Shown here: positions 31,232 to 40,787 of the stretch, piece by piece
How the letters are laid out: the number at the start of each line of letters is the position of its first letter
Numbering within the stretch: the stretch's first letter is position 1
DNA from: Protula sp. h YS-2021
Taxonomy: Eukaryota > Annelida > Polychaeta > Sabellida > Serpulidae
Direction of reading: 5' to 3'
DNA length: 64,000 nucleotides
NCBI GenBank assembly: GCA_949752745.1
Contig: OX457029.1
Coordinates: 47,050,228-47,114,227, forward strand
Made by a program: the position numbers and the translations under genes
Notes under the pieces: model-generated
What the model saw: only the letters and a program-made list of their open reading frames with translations
Told to the model about the DNA's origin: nothing
The model's database searches: none

Positions 31232-31744
31232 ATGTACAAAAACTCGAAACCAAAGAGGCCTAATATTTTGCCTTTGCGCAATAAAAAAACCACCAAACGT
31301 GTGATTGGAACAGTTGGGATATTGGGCAGTGGTACATCAAGAAAGAGGTGTACAGATGACAAAAGCCCGCCCAAGAAGAAACTGGCAAAACCTAATATTA
31401 GCCTTGTGTCATTTAGAGCAAATGAATCTTTTTCAAAGAGCGACACTGTGGGAAGTATGACAGAGAGTACCGACAATAACCCGAGTACACTGCCGACAAC
31501 ACTTAAACGCCTGGCCGTAGAGGAGGCAGAGAACGCGAAAGATGAAAACGCATGCGCAAAAGTTGACGTAGATCCGATAGACATCTCATTTAATGAGTAC
31601 ATTCCTATGGAGGGGCCTCTCGAACTTGATTGCGACATACCGGTTGGAGAATTCAGTATGTGTAATGACAACGATTGTTTAATTTGTGGATCTAAAGAAG
31701 ACGCCAAAGAAGAAGCCAAAGACGTTTCTCTTGAACAGCAGTAA
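31232..31744 (+). CDS. Small nuclear-type protein of unknown function
   Basis: 170 aa, strongly basic at the N-terminus (KPKRPN, KSPPKKKLAK near 50-56) and acidic at the C-terminus (KEDAKEEAKD), with one C-x4-C (CNDNDCLICG) near 152-159. The opposite strand is also open (31195-31719) but gives a Ser/Leu-rich product typical of an antisense shadow. Composition with nuclear-type signals favours this strand. Function unknown. Confidence 0.65.
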   Translation: MYKNSKPKRPNILPLRNKKTTKRVIGTVGILGSGTSRKRCTDDKSPPKKKLAKPNISLVSFRANESFSKSDTVGSMTESTDNNPSTLPTTLKRLAVEEAENAKDENACAKVDVDPIDISFNEYIPMEGPLELDCDIPVGEFSMCNDNDCLICGSKEDAKEEAKDVSLEQQ

Positions 31745-32141
31745 TAGAGAACCTGGCGAATTACTTATATCGTTTGGTAGTGATAAAAAATTTTAGTAAG
31801 CGAAAGGAATATATGTAGCTGAAGGGGAGAGATGACTTGTGGATATAAACGGCGGTGAGGTTTTCCCAAAAGATGTTGTACGTAAATACACTACAGTAAC
31901 TATTAATTGTTTTCTTTAAATTTAGTTATGAGTGCGATATATTTTGGCAATGTATTTTGTAGCAACATTAGCAAATAGCTATTAAACACGCATATTCAGT
32001 GAAAGTGGTTTTCTTGTAACCAGTAGCAAAATCTGCACACCCCCCACCTCTTCCCCCCCAGAAAAAGAAATATATAAGTCATTTTGTTTACTTTTTCTGC
32101 TTTCCCTTACTCACGCATATCAGAGAAGGTTCTGTTGTCAA
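31745..32141. other. Intergenic region, 397 bp
   Basis: Unique AT-rich sequence with C-rich runs at about 32038-32059. I see no repeats or coding signals. Confidence 0.6.
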
Positions 32142-32612
32142 TTAAAAAAACACATTTCCTTTGTACATGAATGCAATATAACAACAGATTACACAAACAA
32201 GTATAAAAATACATGAAACTGTGGTGGATCCTACATCATGAGGTATAGTGTGGCGCACAAGTGCAGCATAGTGATCTTCGAACGAGATCTCTAACATTAC
32301 TTCCTCGCTAATCTCTTTTAAACTGATTTGACTGTTAGTTAATATTTCTCCCTCAACGAAATCCTTCTCTAACAGACCGCTCGTCTCTCCCGTTATAGTA
32401 ATGAAGTCTTTAGACTTGAACACAGATATATATGAGTAATTATTTTTCAAGAAAACCTCCTTTAGTGGTATGACTATAAATGGATAGGTGATATCAAATC
32501 GTGACATTTTGTCCATTCTTAAAAAAAAGGTTACACATTCGTCATTTCTTTCACTACTTTCGCACAACGTACCTAGTCCTCGCAAATCATGTATTATTTC
32601 ACACTTCATCAT
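32142..32612 (-). CDS. Small tail-anchored membrane protein
   Basis: 156 aa. No signal peptide; a single hydrophobic segment near the C-terminus (about 129-150) followed by a very short tail, so probably inserted by its tail with the N-terminus in the cytosol. The cytosolic part looks globular and strand-rich. The mRNA leader next to the ATG is A-rich. May take part in nuclear egress or envelopment; inference from topology only. Confidence 0.8.
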   Translation of the reverse strand: MMKCEIIHDLRGLGTLCESSERNDECVTFFLRMDKMSRFDITYPFIVIPLKEVFLKNNYSYISVFKSKDFITITGETSGLLEKDFVEGEILTNSQISLKEISEEVMLEISFEDHYAALVRHTIPHDVGSTTVSCIFILVCVICCYIAFMYKGNVFF

Positions 32613-32643
32613 GTTTTTTTTTCTTACAGGTGCGTCAAGCTAG

Positions 32644-33825
32644 TTAAATTAGTGCAATTTCTCTGGCGCTATTATGCATTATAACCGACAGTATATAATC
32701 TTTCACATGGGCCTGTACAGCTAATTTGTTCACCGTGTAGTCATCATCAGATACAGGTTTTAATGAGTTTAAATTTTCACACAATAGATTGTTCTCTTGT
32801 TTTGTTTCGATTCCGTACTGTACAAATTGATTTGTAATTAAGTCATTTATTCGCCGATAAATATACGAACAACTTTCTTCGTCATTTTCTCGTAATTGAA
32901 TGGGAAAAAATATAGATTGATCATATATATAGTCATTTCCGGAAGGAAGTAAATGGTGGTTAAGACGCGTGTCCATGTATATTACATCGTCTGTACTAAT
33001 TCGTTCTAATGTACCTAGATAGTGCGCGTATGGAAAAGAATTTCCACCAAGTAAAACTAAATCCCTGTTTTGTCCTTGAATGACCAATTTCTTACCTGTA
33101 TTAGATGTTTTTTTGGATGGATCGTACGTTAAAAAAGAATGAGAATATGGATTTGATATTTTACATAGGGCCTTTAAAACCCCTTCATTTAAATCTTCAA
33201 AATTCGCGGTTCCTAATATTATGCGTTCGTATGCTTTTCGTGTTTGCCAAAGGACAGTATCACTATTTTTCGTTTTATCTATGAAGATCTTAGTTTTTGC
33301 GTTCGACATACGATATGCGTATGTTAAACTTAGTTTGAAAAGTTTTTGGTTATTAAACGATGTAGTTCTTGAAATTATTTTTGACGTTAATCCATCAAAC
33401 AGTTGCTTGTCATAGAGGGCGCACACTTCTAACCACTCGCATGTTTTGCCATCTCGTGGTGAATAGAAATATTGAAACACATCTCGCATTAATTTCGCAT
33501 TGTCAGAGTGTAAGATTTCCAAAAAATTAATCACGTTACTATCAAAAAATATATATCCAAACTGTGATATAGCATGTGCACAGTGTAGTTTTGCCTCATG
33601 TGGCAAATATCTAGGTATTTTGTCATATAGACTATTCCACACGTAATCTTTGATAGTAACGTCTGGCTTAGAACGGTGTAAATACAACGAAAAAATGTGG
33701 GGTAAAGTAATACGTAATAATGGAGTATTTTTCGCTCGCAAACCGGTTTCTTCATAAAGTCTATTTTTACACAGAAAATTAATAAAATATAAAACGCTTC
33801 CACGTATAGTAATTAATGAGTCCAT
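32644..33825 (-). CDS. Protein of unknown function, 393 aa
   Basis: Globular, mostly helical in the first 230 residues, then strand-rich (LVIQGQNRDLVLLGG). No signal or membrane segment. Lies 31 nt upstream of the tail-anchored protein gene on the same strand, so the two may share a transcript. Not recognised. Confidence 0.85.
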   Translation of the reverse strand: MDSLITIRGSVLYFINFLCKNRLYEETGLRAKNTPLLRITLPHIFSLYLHRSKPDVTIKDYVWNSLYDKIPRYLPHEAKLHCAHAISQFGYIFFDSNVINFLEILHSDNAKLMRDVFQYFYSPRDGKTCEWLEVCALYDKQLFDGLTSKIISRTTSFNNQKLFKLSLTYAYRMSNAKTKIFIDKTKNSDTVLWQTRKAYERIILGTANFEDLNEGVLKALCKISNPYSHSFLTYDPSKKTSNTGKKLVIQGQNRDLVLLGGNSFPYAHYLGTLERISTDDVIYMDTRLNHHLLPSGNDYIYDQSIFFPIQLRENDEESCSYIYRRINDLITNQFVQYGIETKQENNLLCENLNSLKPVSDDDYTVNKLAVQAHVKDYILSVIMHNSAREIALI

Positions 33826-34147
33826 ATCTCTCCCACTTTTTCAAAATAAAATATAAATGAACATAGATCACTAATTTTCAAACACATATACGTATTATTA
33901 ACCTAAACATTTTAACTGACTGCATTGATTCCTAAGATGTCAACTCGCGTTGTATTAAAGCTACACTTTGAGGCAGCTGTTCCATGAAGTAGAAGCTAGT
34001 GAAATGATGCAATCTTTTAAAAGGAAATTGTTATGTATCATTACCTCTACAGTTTAAGAATAGTCATATAACAAGCTAACTGAGAGTTCGTAATAAAACA
34101 AGTTGTAAAACTTTTAGAAAGTGTAATAGTACATTTGTTTTAGTTTA
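33826..34147. other. Intergenic region, 322 bp
   Basis: AT-rich unique sequence between two leftward genes; I see no repeats, and no ORF. Confidence 0.6.
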
Positions 34148-34624
34148 TTACGGAGATATAAATACACGCGGAGTGTCGATTTGTACACCTTCATTTACAA
34201 TTTCAAAGAGCTCTTTTGAAATCTCGGTTTGAGACTTTACACCATACTCTTTTACACGCACAAAAGGTTGGGCTATAATGTCACAATCACCTTGATTATA
34301 ATCATTCTGATCAAAATACATATAACATTCGGCAAGATTTCTCCGTATGTCTTCCAATTCAATTACCTCTTCACTTTCTAGCTTTAAAGTTAAATATTCA
34401 CCAATATTATACAATGTAGAACTACGGTTGTTACCGTAAAGAGTTTCAAATAATGTTAAGGCTTTTACGTCTTGGGGAGTTTTTATAGAGCCTTTCACTG
34501 TAACATACAACGCGGTTCCCTTCTGCGTAATTAATACATCACGATTAACTAACCACGACTCTGGCTTTTCAAACTCCCCCCTATAATAGAAAGAGAGAAC
34601 CTTTTCTGGAGTAAAAACAGCCAT
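34148..34624 (-). CDS. Protein of unknown function, 158 aa
   Basis: Start chosen at 34624 (MAVFTPEK), 2 nt after the stop of the upstream gene; the longer in-frame start at 34660 would overlap that gene. Strand-rich N-terminal half with VLITQKGTALYVTVKG, acidic helical middle. No membrane segment. Tight spacing suggests one transcript with 34627-36243. Confidence 0.82.
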   Translation of the reverse strand: MAVFTPEKVLSFYYRGEFEKPESWLVNRDVLITQKGTALYVTVKGSIKTPQDVKALTLFETLYGNNRSSTLYNIGEYLTLKLESEEVIELEDIRRNLAECYMYFDQNDYNQGDCDIIAQPFVRVKEYGVKSQTEISKELFEIVNEGVQIDTPRVFISP

Positions 34625-34626
34625 TA

Positions 34627-36243
34627 CTAAATACACCACGCTTCTCTGTTGATTACCCACTTACGTAAGGCGGTTAGACGGTCAATTTTCTCTAATAATT
34701 TACAAATACAGTTTATATCTTTAGTTATGTCTAATCTCTTACAAATTTCTTCATCAATATGACTACACATAACAGCTATTCTACAACCCCTACATACGTC
34801 GCGTACGTTTATACGACCCTCTGTAAAATAATTACTCAAACATGTCTCTTCTGTTGTGACTTTGTGAAATCCAAGAGACGTTTTCGCACCGTATTCTTCC
34901 GGCAACTTTTCACAGGACTTACACAATGACCACTTTTCAATGTCCCTTACAGTAACAGTGCGCTTCCTTTTCTTGGTACGCCGTGAAACTATTTGCGTTA
35001 TTTTTTGTTTGCATGTCCTTTTTCGGTTATAACAGATTCCATATACACGACTATCGGTACCGCTTTCATGTTTATTTTCTATATAATCGTACACATTGAT
35101 AAGATTGCTGGCATAAAACCGATGCTCGTAAGATATATACAATTCACTTTGTTTAAAGTGAACATCCAGGGGTAACAATGCTAAACTTTTAAAAGTAGAG
35201 CAACCACAAGATGAGCATAATTGGATTTGTGGGTTTGTTGACGAATACGTCCTTCGCGGTTTATCAGAAGACGTGTTATCAAATATGGTAGAGAGACGAC
35301 AGCTGGCACATATATAAATCGACGTAAATGTCTTGAAGGACTTCCACACCCTGCTCTCAAATGCAGTCTGCGATATGGGGCCCATACATTTTGCAAAGCA
35401 GAAACACGAGCGGTTATTAACACGGACTGTTTTACAAATAAATCTATTATATGCCATTCTACGTAACTGAAATAATAAAAATAGAACATCGTGAACTTTG
35501 GTAAGATATTTTCCTTTTTGAATTTTGTTTATGACCATTAGAAAGAATGAAAACAATTCAATATCATTTAACTCTATACATTTGTGTAAAATAACAACCA
35601 TGATAGCAACTCGCCATATGTAGTTCACATCAGGTTCGACCACTCTGTTGACGTTATCTACAGCACTCCCCCACTGGTATGTGATAAAATCGTTCAAGGA
35701 TTTTCTGGCGTATTGCTTCATTTGTACAAAAAACGAAACCAACATTCGGCGCCTATAGATAATAGGCAGTTTTTCATACTGATTTTCTCGCGAATCCATC
35801 ATTTTTAACAATTTGTCTTCACCTTCCATTTGTCTGCGTTCTATGCCCATGCATTCGTCTACGCCACATAGAAATAATGTAGAACATAAATAAATAGGTG
35901 ATTTTGGTGATAATAAATATTTTTTTGAAGCTAGCAGTTTTTGCAGGAAAAACCCACATGTATAAATCGCGAACACACATTTTGTGTTGCAGAGTGCTTT
36001 TTCGAAAAGGTTTTCACTATTTTCCCCAATGGTTCTCAATATATTACGTAAAACATAGCACAGATCATCACATTTTACATAATCTAACCACTGATGGGAA
36101 CCAATTTTAAATGCACTAGCTTTTGACTTTTGTGGTGTGGTACTTACTACAGCGGTTGGACGAAAATTACGTATAGTTTGACATATTTTATGCTTGTTTT
36201 CTATGATCGATGCACATATTGTTTCCACCTTATTATTATCCAT
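34627..36243 (-). CDS. Cys-rich, probably zinc-binding protein of unknown function
   Basis: 538 aa. The N-terminal half is helical. The second half carries many Cys pairs: CFCFAKC, CASC, CSSCGC, CKSC, CRGC, plus a basic stretch RRTKKRKRT (about 412-420). This suggests several zinc sites and nuclear location. HSV UL32-type packaging proteins and viral transcription factors are both Cys-rich at this size; I cannot choose. Lies 36 nt downstream of the 1166-aa gene on the same strand. Confidence 0.87.
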   Translation of the reverse strand: MDNNKVETICASIIENKHKICQTIRNFRPTAVVSTTPQKSKASAFKIGSHQWLDYVKCDDLCYVLRNILRTIGENSENLFEKALCNTKCVFAIYTCGFFLQKLLASKKYLLSPKSPIYLCSTLFLCGVDECMGIERRQMEGEDKLLKMMDSRENQYEKLPIIYRRRMLVSFFVQMKQYARKSLNDFITYQWGSAVDNVNRVVEPDVNYIWRVAIMVVILHKCIELNDIELFSFFLMVINKIQKGKYLTKVHDVLFLLFQLRRMAYNRFICKTVRVNNRSCFCFAKCMGPISQTAFESRVWKSFKTFTSIYICASCRLSTIFDNTSSDKPRRTYSSTNPQIQLCSSCGCSTFKSLALLPLDVHFKQSELYISYEHRFYASNLINVYDYIENKHESGTDSRVYGICYNRKRTCKQKITQIVSRRTKKRKRTVTVRDIEKWSLCKSCEKLPEEYGAKTSLGFHKVTTEETCLSNYFTEGRINVRDVCRGCRIAVMCSHIDEEICKRLDITKDINCICKLLEKIDRLTALRKWVINREAWCI

Positions 36244-36279
36244 GATCTGCCTTTATAATTTTTTCCCGGTTTTTTTTGT

Positions 36280-39200
36280 CTAGAGAATTTTTAAACGCCT
36301 TGCGTATTTTAAAAATGAGACATGTCTTTCCAAATGTTGGGAATCGATTGCCAACCTTTGAGTTTCTAATGGCGATATGTTCATGTATTTAAAGGCTTCA
36401 ATTAAATCCAAATCTTCAGCCGATGTAATGGACTGCAGTTCAGTATTGCTCTCCGTAGAACTAAGAACAGATGATATGCTGCCACAAACTTCGCCAAAAA
36501 CACGTTTACAGCTACTATCGCCTTCGACTGGTGCTTCGGGTGGAGGTGGTGGAGATATGCTAATATTTGTTTCATCAGTAGCTCGTATCTTGTCTGAATT
36601 TCTAATGATCACATCGAAGGAATCTCTCAAGTCCTTTCGTTCTTCTGAATCAATTTCAATTTGCGGGGGTGCATAATATATGTCGCTCATATCATTATCA
36701 TAGAAATATTCATCATAATCTTCCTCCTGCTGTATCTCTTCAACTTCCGGTGAGTATACAACAGATACCGATATGTTTTCTAAATTTCGTAACCGTTCCC
36801 TTTCTCGCGAATCTATGTAGTTATATAAATTTACCATTCCATATTTTTCTATATGAGATGGATGGCAACAATATAGCTCGCCTTGCTTGTCAACAAAGAA
36901 GTAAAATGCGTAGGCCGTATCTTTACCTAACTGTTCCTGCAGCATGGCACAGTTTTCTTCAACCTGATCTATTAATGCATTGTTTAAAAAATTTTCCACA
37001 AATTTTATATCAATATATTTTATGCCTACAGTTCTTGTTAAAGCCATAAATATCTCATCTAACCGCTTAACTCTATGAACGTTTGGAATGTCATCGGTTT
37101 TCAGAGGCAGTGGCTTTAATTTCACATATATATCACTACATGTTTCTTGCTTTGCAACCACAGATGCTAAAGATATAAAGTTGTTCTTTATTTCACCATA
37201 GAGAGAAAAAGTATTTGCTAGTGAATTTAGAAAAACTGTCGCTAAATGTTCTAGATCATCGTCGTTAATTACTGGATCAAAGCAAATGTTATATCCAAAC
37301 TGGTTTAAAATAAGAACACACAGAAAATTGATAAGACTGGCAGCTGGTGCTTTCACCCACTCGTTAGCCTTTACGCCATTTACTCTTGCGGGTTTCGTAA
37401 CAACATAGGTTGGGTTAGGTAAAAATAGAGACTCAACAATAACGTTTTTAACAGTGTCGTCACCAAATATATGTTTTAAATACTGTAACGCGTGTATGAA
37501 ATCGCTGTCTAGATTATTGTTTATCATTTCCGTTGTTATACGTGTGCAAAATTGGGAATTTTTGTCTACTATTTCTAATGTTGGAAGCATATCTCCGCTA
37601 CTACTGATAAATGTATCATCAATTATGTTTCTCTTAGCAGCTTCAATTGTACCAATTATCAATTTTAAAACAGAATTTATAACCACACTATATTTATTTC
37701 GGACTGTGGTCAGTAGAATGTCAAACAGATTTATATTATCTGTGCCCAGTATGCGTACTCGAAGATTATGGTTTACAATAAATGCTAGAGTCTTACTGGG
37801 TATCTCTTTTAAGGATTTAAATTTATCCCCGCGCATTACAGAATTTATCGTGGACTTAAATTTTACAGCAGAATCAGAAATCGTTAGGAAGTCGTGATTA
37901 TCTATGAACTTATATAACTCATAAACCTCTGCATTGTTATCATTTAATTTTGTTCGCACAGATTCGACAAATTTTGTATATTTGTCTACGGTGGACGATA
38001 ATTCATGCACTACCTCATTATAACTTTTTTTAATGCCTTCAGCCCATATTTTGGCTATCTGTTCTTGCATTTTTATAGGTATGTAACTTGGAAACATGGC
38101 AAGGTTCATATCTGCTATCGTGTATGCAAATGTATATTGGACTTCATTCAAACGTCTGTATTGGTTGATCACAGCATGTAAAGCTTCAGGCGAGTCAATC
38201 AATGTCCGATCCACTATTTGTTCTTGCGCTCTTGAGAACGGCCAGTCGATTCTATCGACGCTATCTATTTGAGGATTTATTATAAAATGTAACAACATTA
38301 GGACATTTTTCATAGAGTCCTCACGTTCTCTTACTTGTTTTTCAATATCCCAATAATAAAACGATTGTATAAAAGAATAAAACACCTGTTCAACAATATA
38401 GCCTAACTTTGCTATTTCATTTTCAACATTGCATGTGCTGACAAAGGTAGAAACATCGTCACAGAACTCTTCTAATGAGATATTGTTTCTAATAAGTTTA
38501 TCAGTACATATAGTTCGTGCATACATGACACCACCCCTTTCGTGTGCAATCTGTATCAGGATTTTATTTGACAAATCTTCAACCGCATTTTCATACGCTG
38601 GGAAACGCGCACGATGGAACTCTAAAAGAGCGTTACAGTCTCCTCTGTACCATTCACGAATGTCCCGCAGAGAGGTAAACATGCGTGCCTTTTCTAACAT
38701 CGCATTATCAATACTGGATAGAGTTTGTTTCTTTTTATTAAAGTTTTCAAGTTTTGTTTTCAGTACTTTATTATCTATACAATTTGTGCTATAAATGAGA
38801 CCATATGGGTATGGAACGCGGCTTAGTGATTTGTGCAATTGTGTATACATGGTGTAAACATCACAACTATCACAAAATTGAGAAATGAAAACTTTCATCG
38901 TTTTGCACATTTCATTTTTAACTTTAATCGCGTTTAATTGTTCGATCTCATGAAATATATTCTTAAAGGTTACATCTGTTAGCAAAAGTATATCTTTTTC
39001 TTGGTTAATGTTGCATAGTTTCTGTTCAAATGCAGATATAAGCTCTAAAATACGTTCACCGTGATAAACAACGTTAATTCCGTTTCCTACAATGTCTGGG
39101 TAACTGTCTGCCGTATTTCTTATGAAAGCCAATTTGGCTTTTAGGCTTGAGGAAGCATGGAACTCTTTCCATAGACGCGATTGATTTTCTTCTCGAGTGT

Positions 39201-39780
39201 GTTGCTCCCATATATCTTTCGCCATTTGCACACTAGTGACATAAAGCAACGGTGGGTCGATATATTCTGCGTTCTTTCTATATATTGTACAAAAAATTCC
39301 CCACATATCCGATTCATTGGTAGATTCATTTTTTATGGTTTCTAACCATTCTCTGTCCCGAAATATTGCGTCACTAGTGACTAATGTTATGCGATGTTTG
39401 TAAATAGCACCATTTATCCACGAACCCACCTCAAGGGGTACATCTTTTAAAATGTTCGTGCATAGTTTATAATATGTTTGAACCTCGTTTTCAATGCACA
39501 GTATCATCACCCCATAAAAATATATATATTTTGGTATAAATAGTGTGTAAACTTTTGTAGATGTGTTGAAAAGGAAGACATAAATACCACAAATTAGAGG
39601 ATTTATATCGTCAATGCATACACTATAATTACGACCAACTTCTGCAAGAGATTCCGCATGATACCAGTCGTACCACCACGGCGACTGTTGAGTGCTCACT
39701 ATGTTTGTCGTTGAGATCACTGTTCCATACTTGTTTGTACTTTCTTCCATTTCCATACCAACGTGGAATAAGCCCATCAT
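36280..39780 (-). CDS. Largest protein of the window, 1166 aa, unknown function
   Basis: Long, mostly helical protein without signal peptide or membrane segments. Near residue 965-985 it has a strand-rich segment YAFYFFVDKQGELYCCHPSH. The final 150 residues are low-complexity: a Glu/Asp/Tyr-rich part (EEDYDEYFYDNDMSD), a PPPPPE run and a Ser-rich stretch. Such an acidic, disordered tail is unlike a major capsid protein and more like a tegument protein. Several Met codons (M1, M2, M9, M11) allow slightly shorter starts. Not recognised. Confidence 0.88.
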   Translation of the reverse strand: MMGLFHVGMEMEESTNKYGTVISTTNIVSTQQSPWWYDWYHAESLAEVGRNYSVCIDDINPLICGIYVFLFNTSTKVYTLFIPKYIYFYGVMILCIENEVQTYYKLCTNILKDVPLEVGSWINGAIYKHRITLVTSDAIFRDREWLETIKNESTNESDMWGIFCTIYRKNAEYIDPPLLYVTSVQMAKDIWEQHTREENQSRLWKEFHASSSLKAKLAFIRNTADSYPDIVGNGINVVYHGERILELISAFEQKLCNINQEKDILLLTDVTFKNIFHEIEQLNAIKVKNEMCKTMKVFISQFCDSCDVYTMYTQLHKSLSRVPYPYGLIYSTNCIDNKVLKTKLENFNKKKQTLSSIDNAMLEKARMFTSLRDIREWYRGDCNALLEFHRARFPAYENAVEDLSNKILIQIAHERGGVMYARTICTDKLIRNNISLEEFCDDVSTFVSTCNVENEIAKLGYIVEQVFYSFIQSFYYWDIEKQVREREDSMKNVLMLLHFIINPQIDSVDRIDWPFSRAQEQIVDRTLIDSPEALHAVINQYRRLNEVQYTFAYTIADMNLAMFPSYIPIKMQEQIAKIWAEGIKKSYNEVVHELSSTVDKYTKFVESVRTKLNDNNAEVYELYKFIDNHDFLTISDSAVKFKSTINSVMRGDKFKSLKEIPSKTLAFIVNHNLRVRILGTDNINLFDILLTTVRNKYSVVINSVLKLIIGTIEAAKRNIIDDTFISSSGDMLPTLEIVDKNSQFCTRITTEMINNNLDSDFIHALQYLKHIFGDDTVKNVIVESLFLPNPTYVVTKPARVNGVKANEWVKAPAASLINFLCVLILNQFGYNICFDPVINDDDLEHLATVFLNSLANTFSLYGEIKNNFISLASVVAKQETCSDIYVKLKPLPLKTDDIPNVHRVKRLDEIFMALTRTVGIKYIDIKFVENFLNNALIDQVEENCAMLQEQLGKDTAYAFYFFVDKQGELYCCHPSHIEKYGMVNLYNYIDSRERERLRNLENISVSVVYSPEVEEIQQEEDYDEYFYDNDMSDIYYAPPQIEIDSEERKDLRDSFDVIIRNSDKIRATDETNISISPPPPPEAPVEGDSSCKRVFGEVCGSISSVLSSTESNTELQSITSAEDLDLIEAFKYMNISPLETQRLAIDSQHLERHVSFLKYARRLKIL

Positions 39781-40787
39781 AATTTTAATCGGTACAGTTC
39801 TTTAATATACAAGATTGTAGTACAAACTAATTTTATTTGTGGTACTATTGTTTACTAGTGATAAACACGTGTTGACACAATATTACTCGATAAGGGGTCC
39901 TCTGTGCCGGTAAAGAAATCATATAACTAACTAAATCTAGCTAACTGGTTGTTCTTCTGTAAACAGCACCACCACTGATGCCATGATATTCTTGCTAAAA
40001 ACATAAATAAATAAGCAAAATATTTTAATTAGGAAATAAGAAAAAATTACTTGTCTCTTGCTACAGTTTAACCACTTTCTGTATACTTTGTCTCTTTTTG
40101 ATTTTTTTTTACATTGCTGTGTTTGGTATTTTTCCTCTACGAAGCTACCCACCCACGCTAGGCGGTAATACTTTTTCCGGTTTTTAATCGATGTAAGATT
40201 TTGTTGTTTTTTTTTTTTTACCGTGCTGTTATATTCTTTTTCAAATTACTAGCCACCAATGATGCAATGTAACTGAAGATGGGCTAGCCGTTTCCTTGAA
40301 TAAACCACATAACTCTTCAATTAAGTCTTACTTCAAACCTAAGAGTAAAATTTTGATTATCTAATCAAACTACTTACTGTCACAAATACCAATGTTGTGC
40401 AATACACTGCAATGCTGTTGATGTCGGAAATCACGTTGTAATGTATGGGTGATAATGTGCCTATCAGCCACAAAAAACGGGCTTAAAGTAGTGAGAAATG
40501 TATCCTATATTTTATAACTTTATAAGAACAATCACCTTCCGTCCCACTCACCATTCCCGCTCTCATTTTCCTTACATACAGATATATATAGGGGGATATT
40601 CACTGATAGAAATCTATGTGTAGATCGTGTGTTACAACTAAAAAAATGACCAAAAAGGAGCGAAAGTGAAATGAAGGCTGTAAAACATCGGTAGGCGAAA
40701 TGTTAAAAAGTTATTGTTGTAGCTACAGCAATAAGGATATCCTATGGTTTTGTTATTTCATTTGTTAGTTTTGTGGTTCTTTAGATC
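39781..40787. other. Divergent intergenic region, 1007 bp
   Basis: Separates the leftward 1166-aa gene from the rightward helicase gene, so it should hold both promoters. Contains one decayed dispersed element (39872-39946), a run of T (about 40204-40219) and TATATATA at about 40581-40588. Small ORFs here lack support. A divergent promoter next to the helicase is also a place to look for a replication origin, but I see no palindrome. Confidence 0.6.
39872..39946 (+). repeat. Dispersed intergenic element, decayed copy
   Basis: GACACAATATTACTCGATAA, GGGTCC, GTGCCGGTAAAGAAATCAT and ACTAACTAAA follow the element's order with several changes. Confidence 0.6.

Noticed and set aside
31195..31719. 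174-codon ORF on the minus strand opposite 31232-31744
   Set aside because: Ser/Leu-rich composition typical of an antisense shadow; the plus strand has charge patterning and nuclear-type signals.
36280..39780. 1166-aa protein as major capsid protein
   Set aside because: Size would fit, but the long acidic and Pro/Ser-rich tail is unlike major capsid proteins, and no motif supports it.
39937..40152. 71-codon minus-strand ORF with a hydrophobic stretch
   Set aside because: Overlaps a dispersed element, lacks a promoter signal and has a Lys/Phe-rich composition expected from AT-rich DNA.
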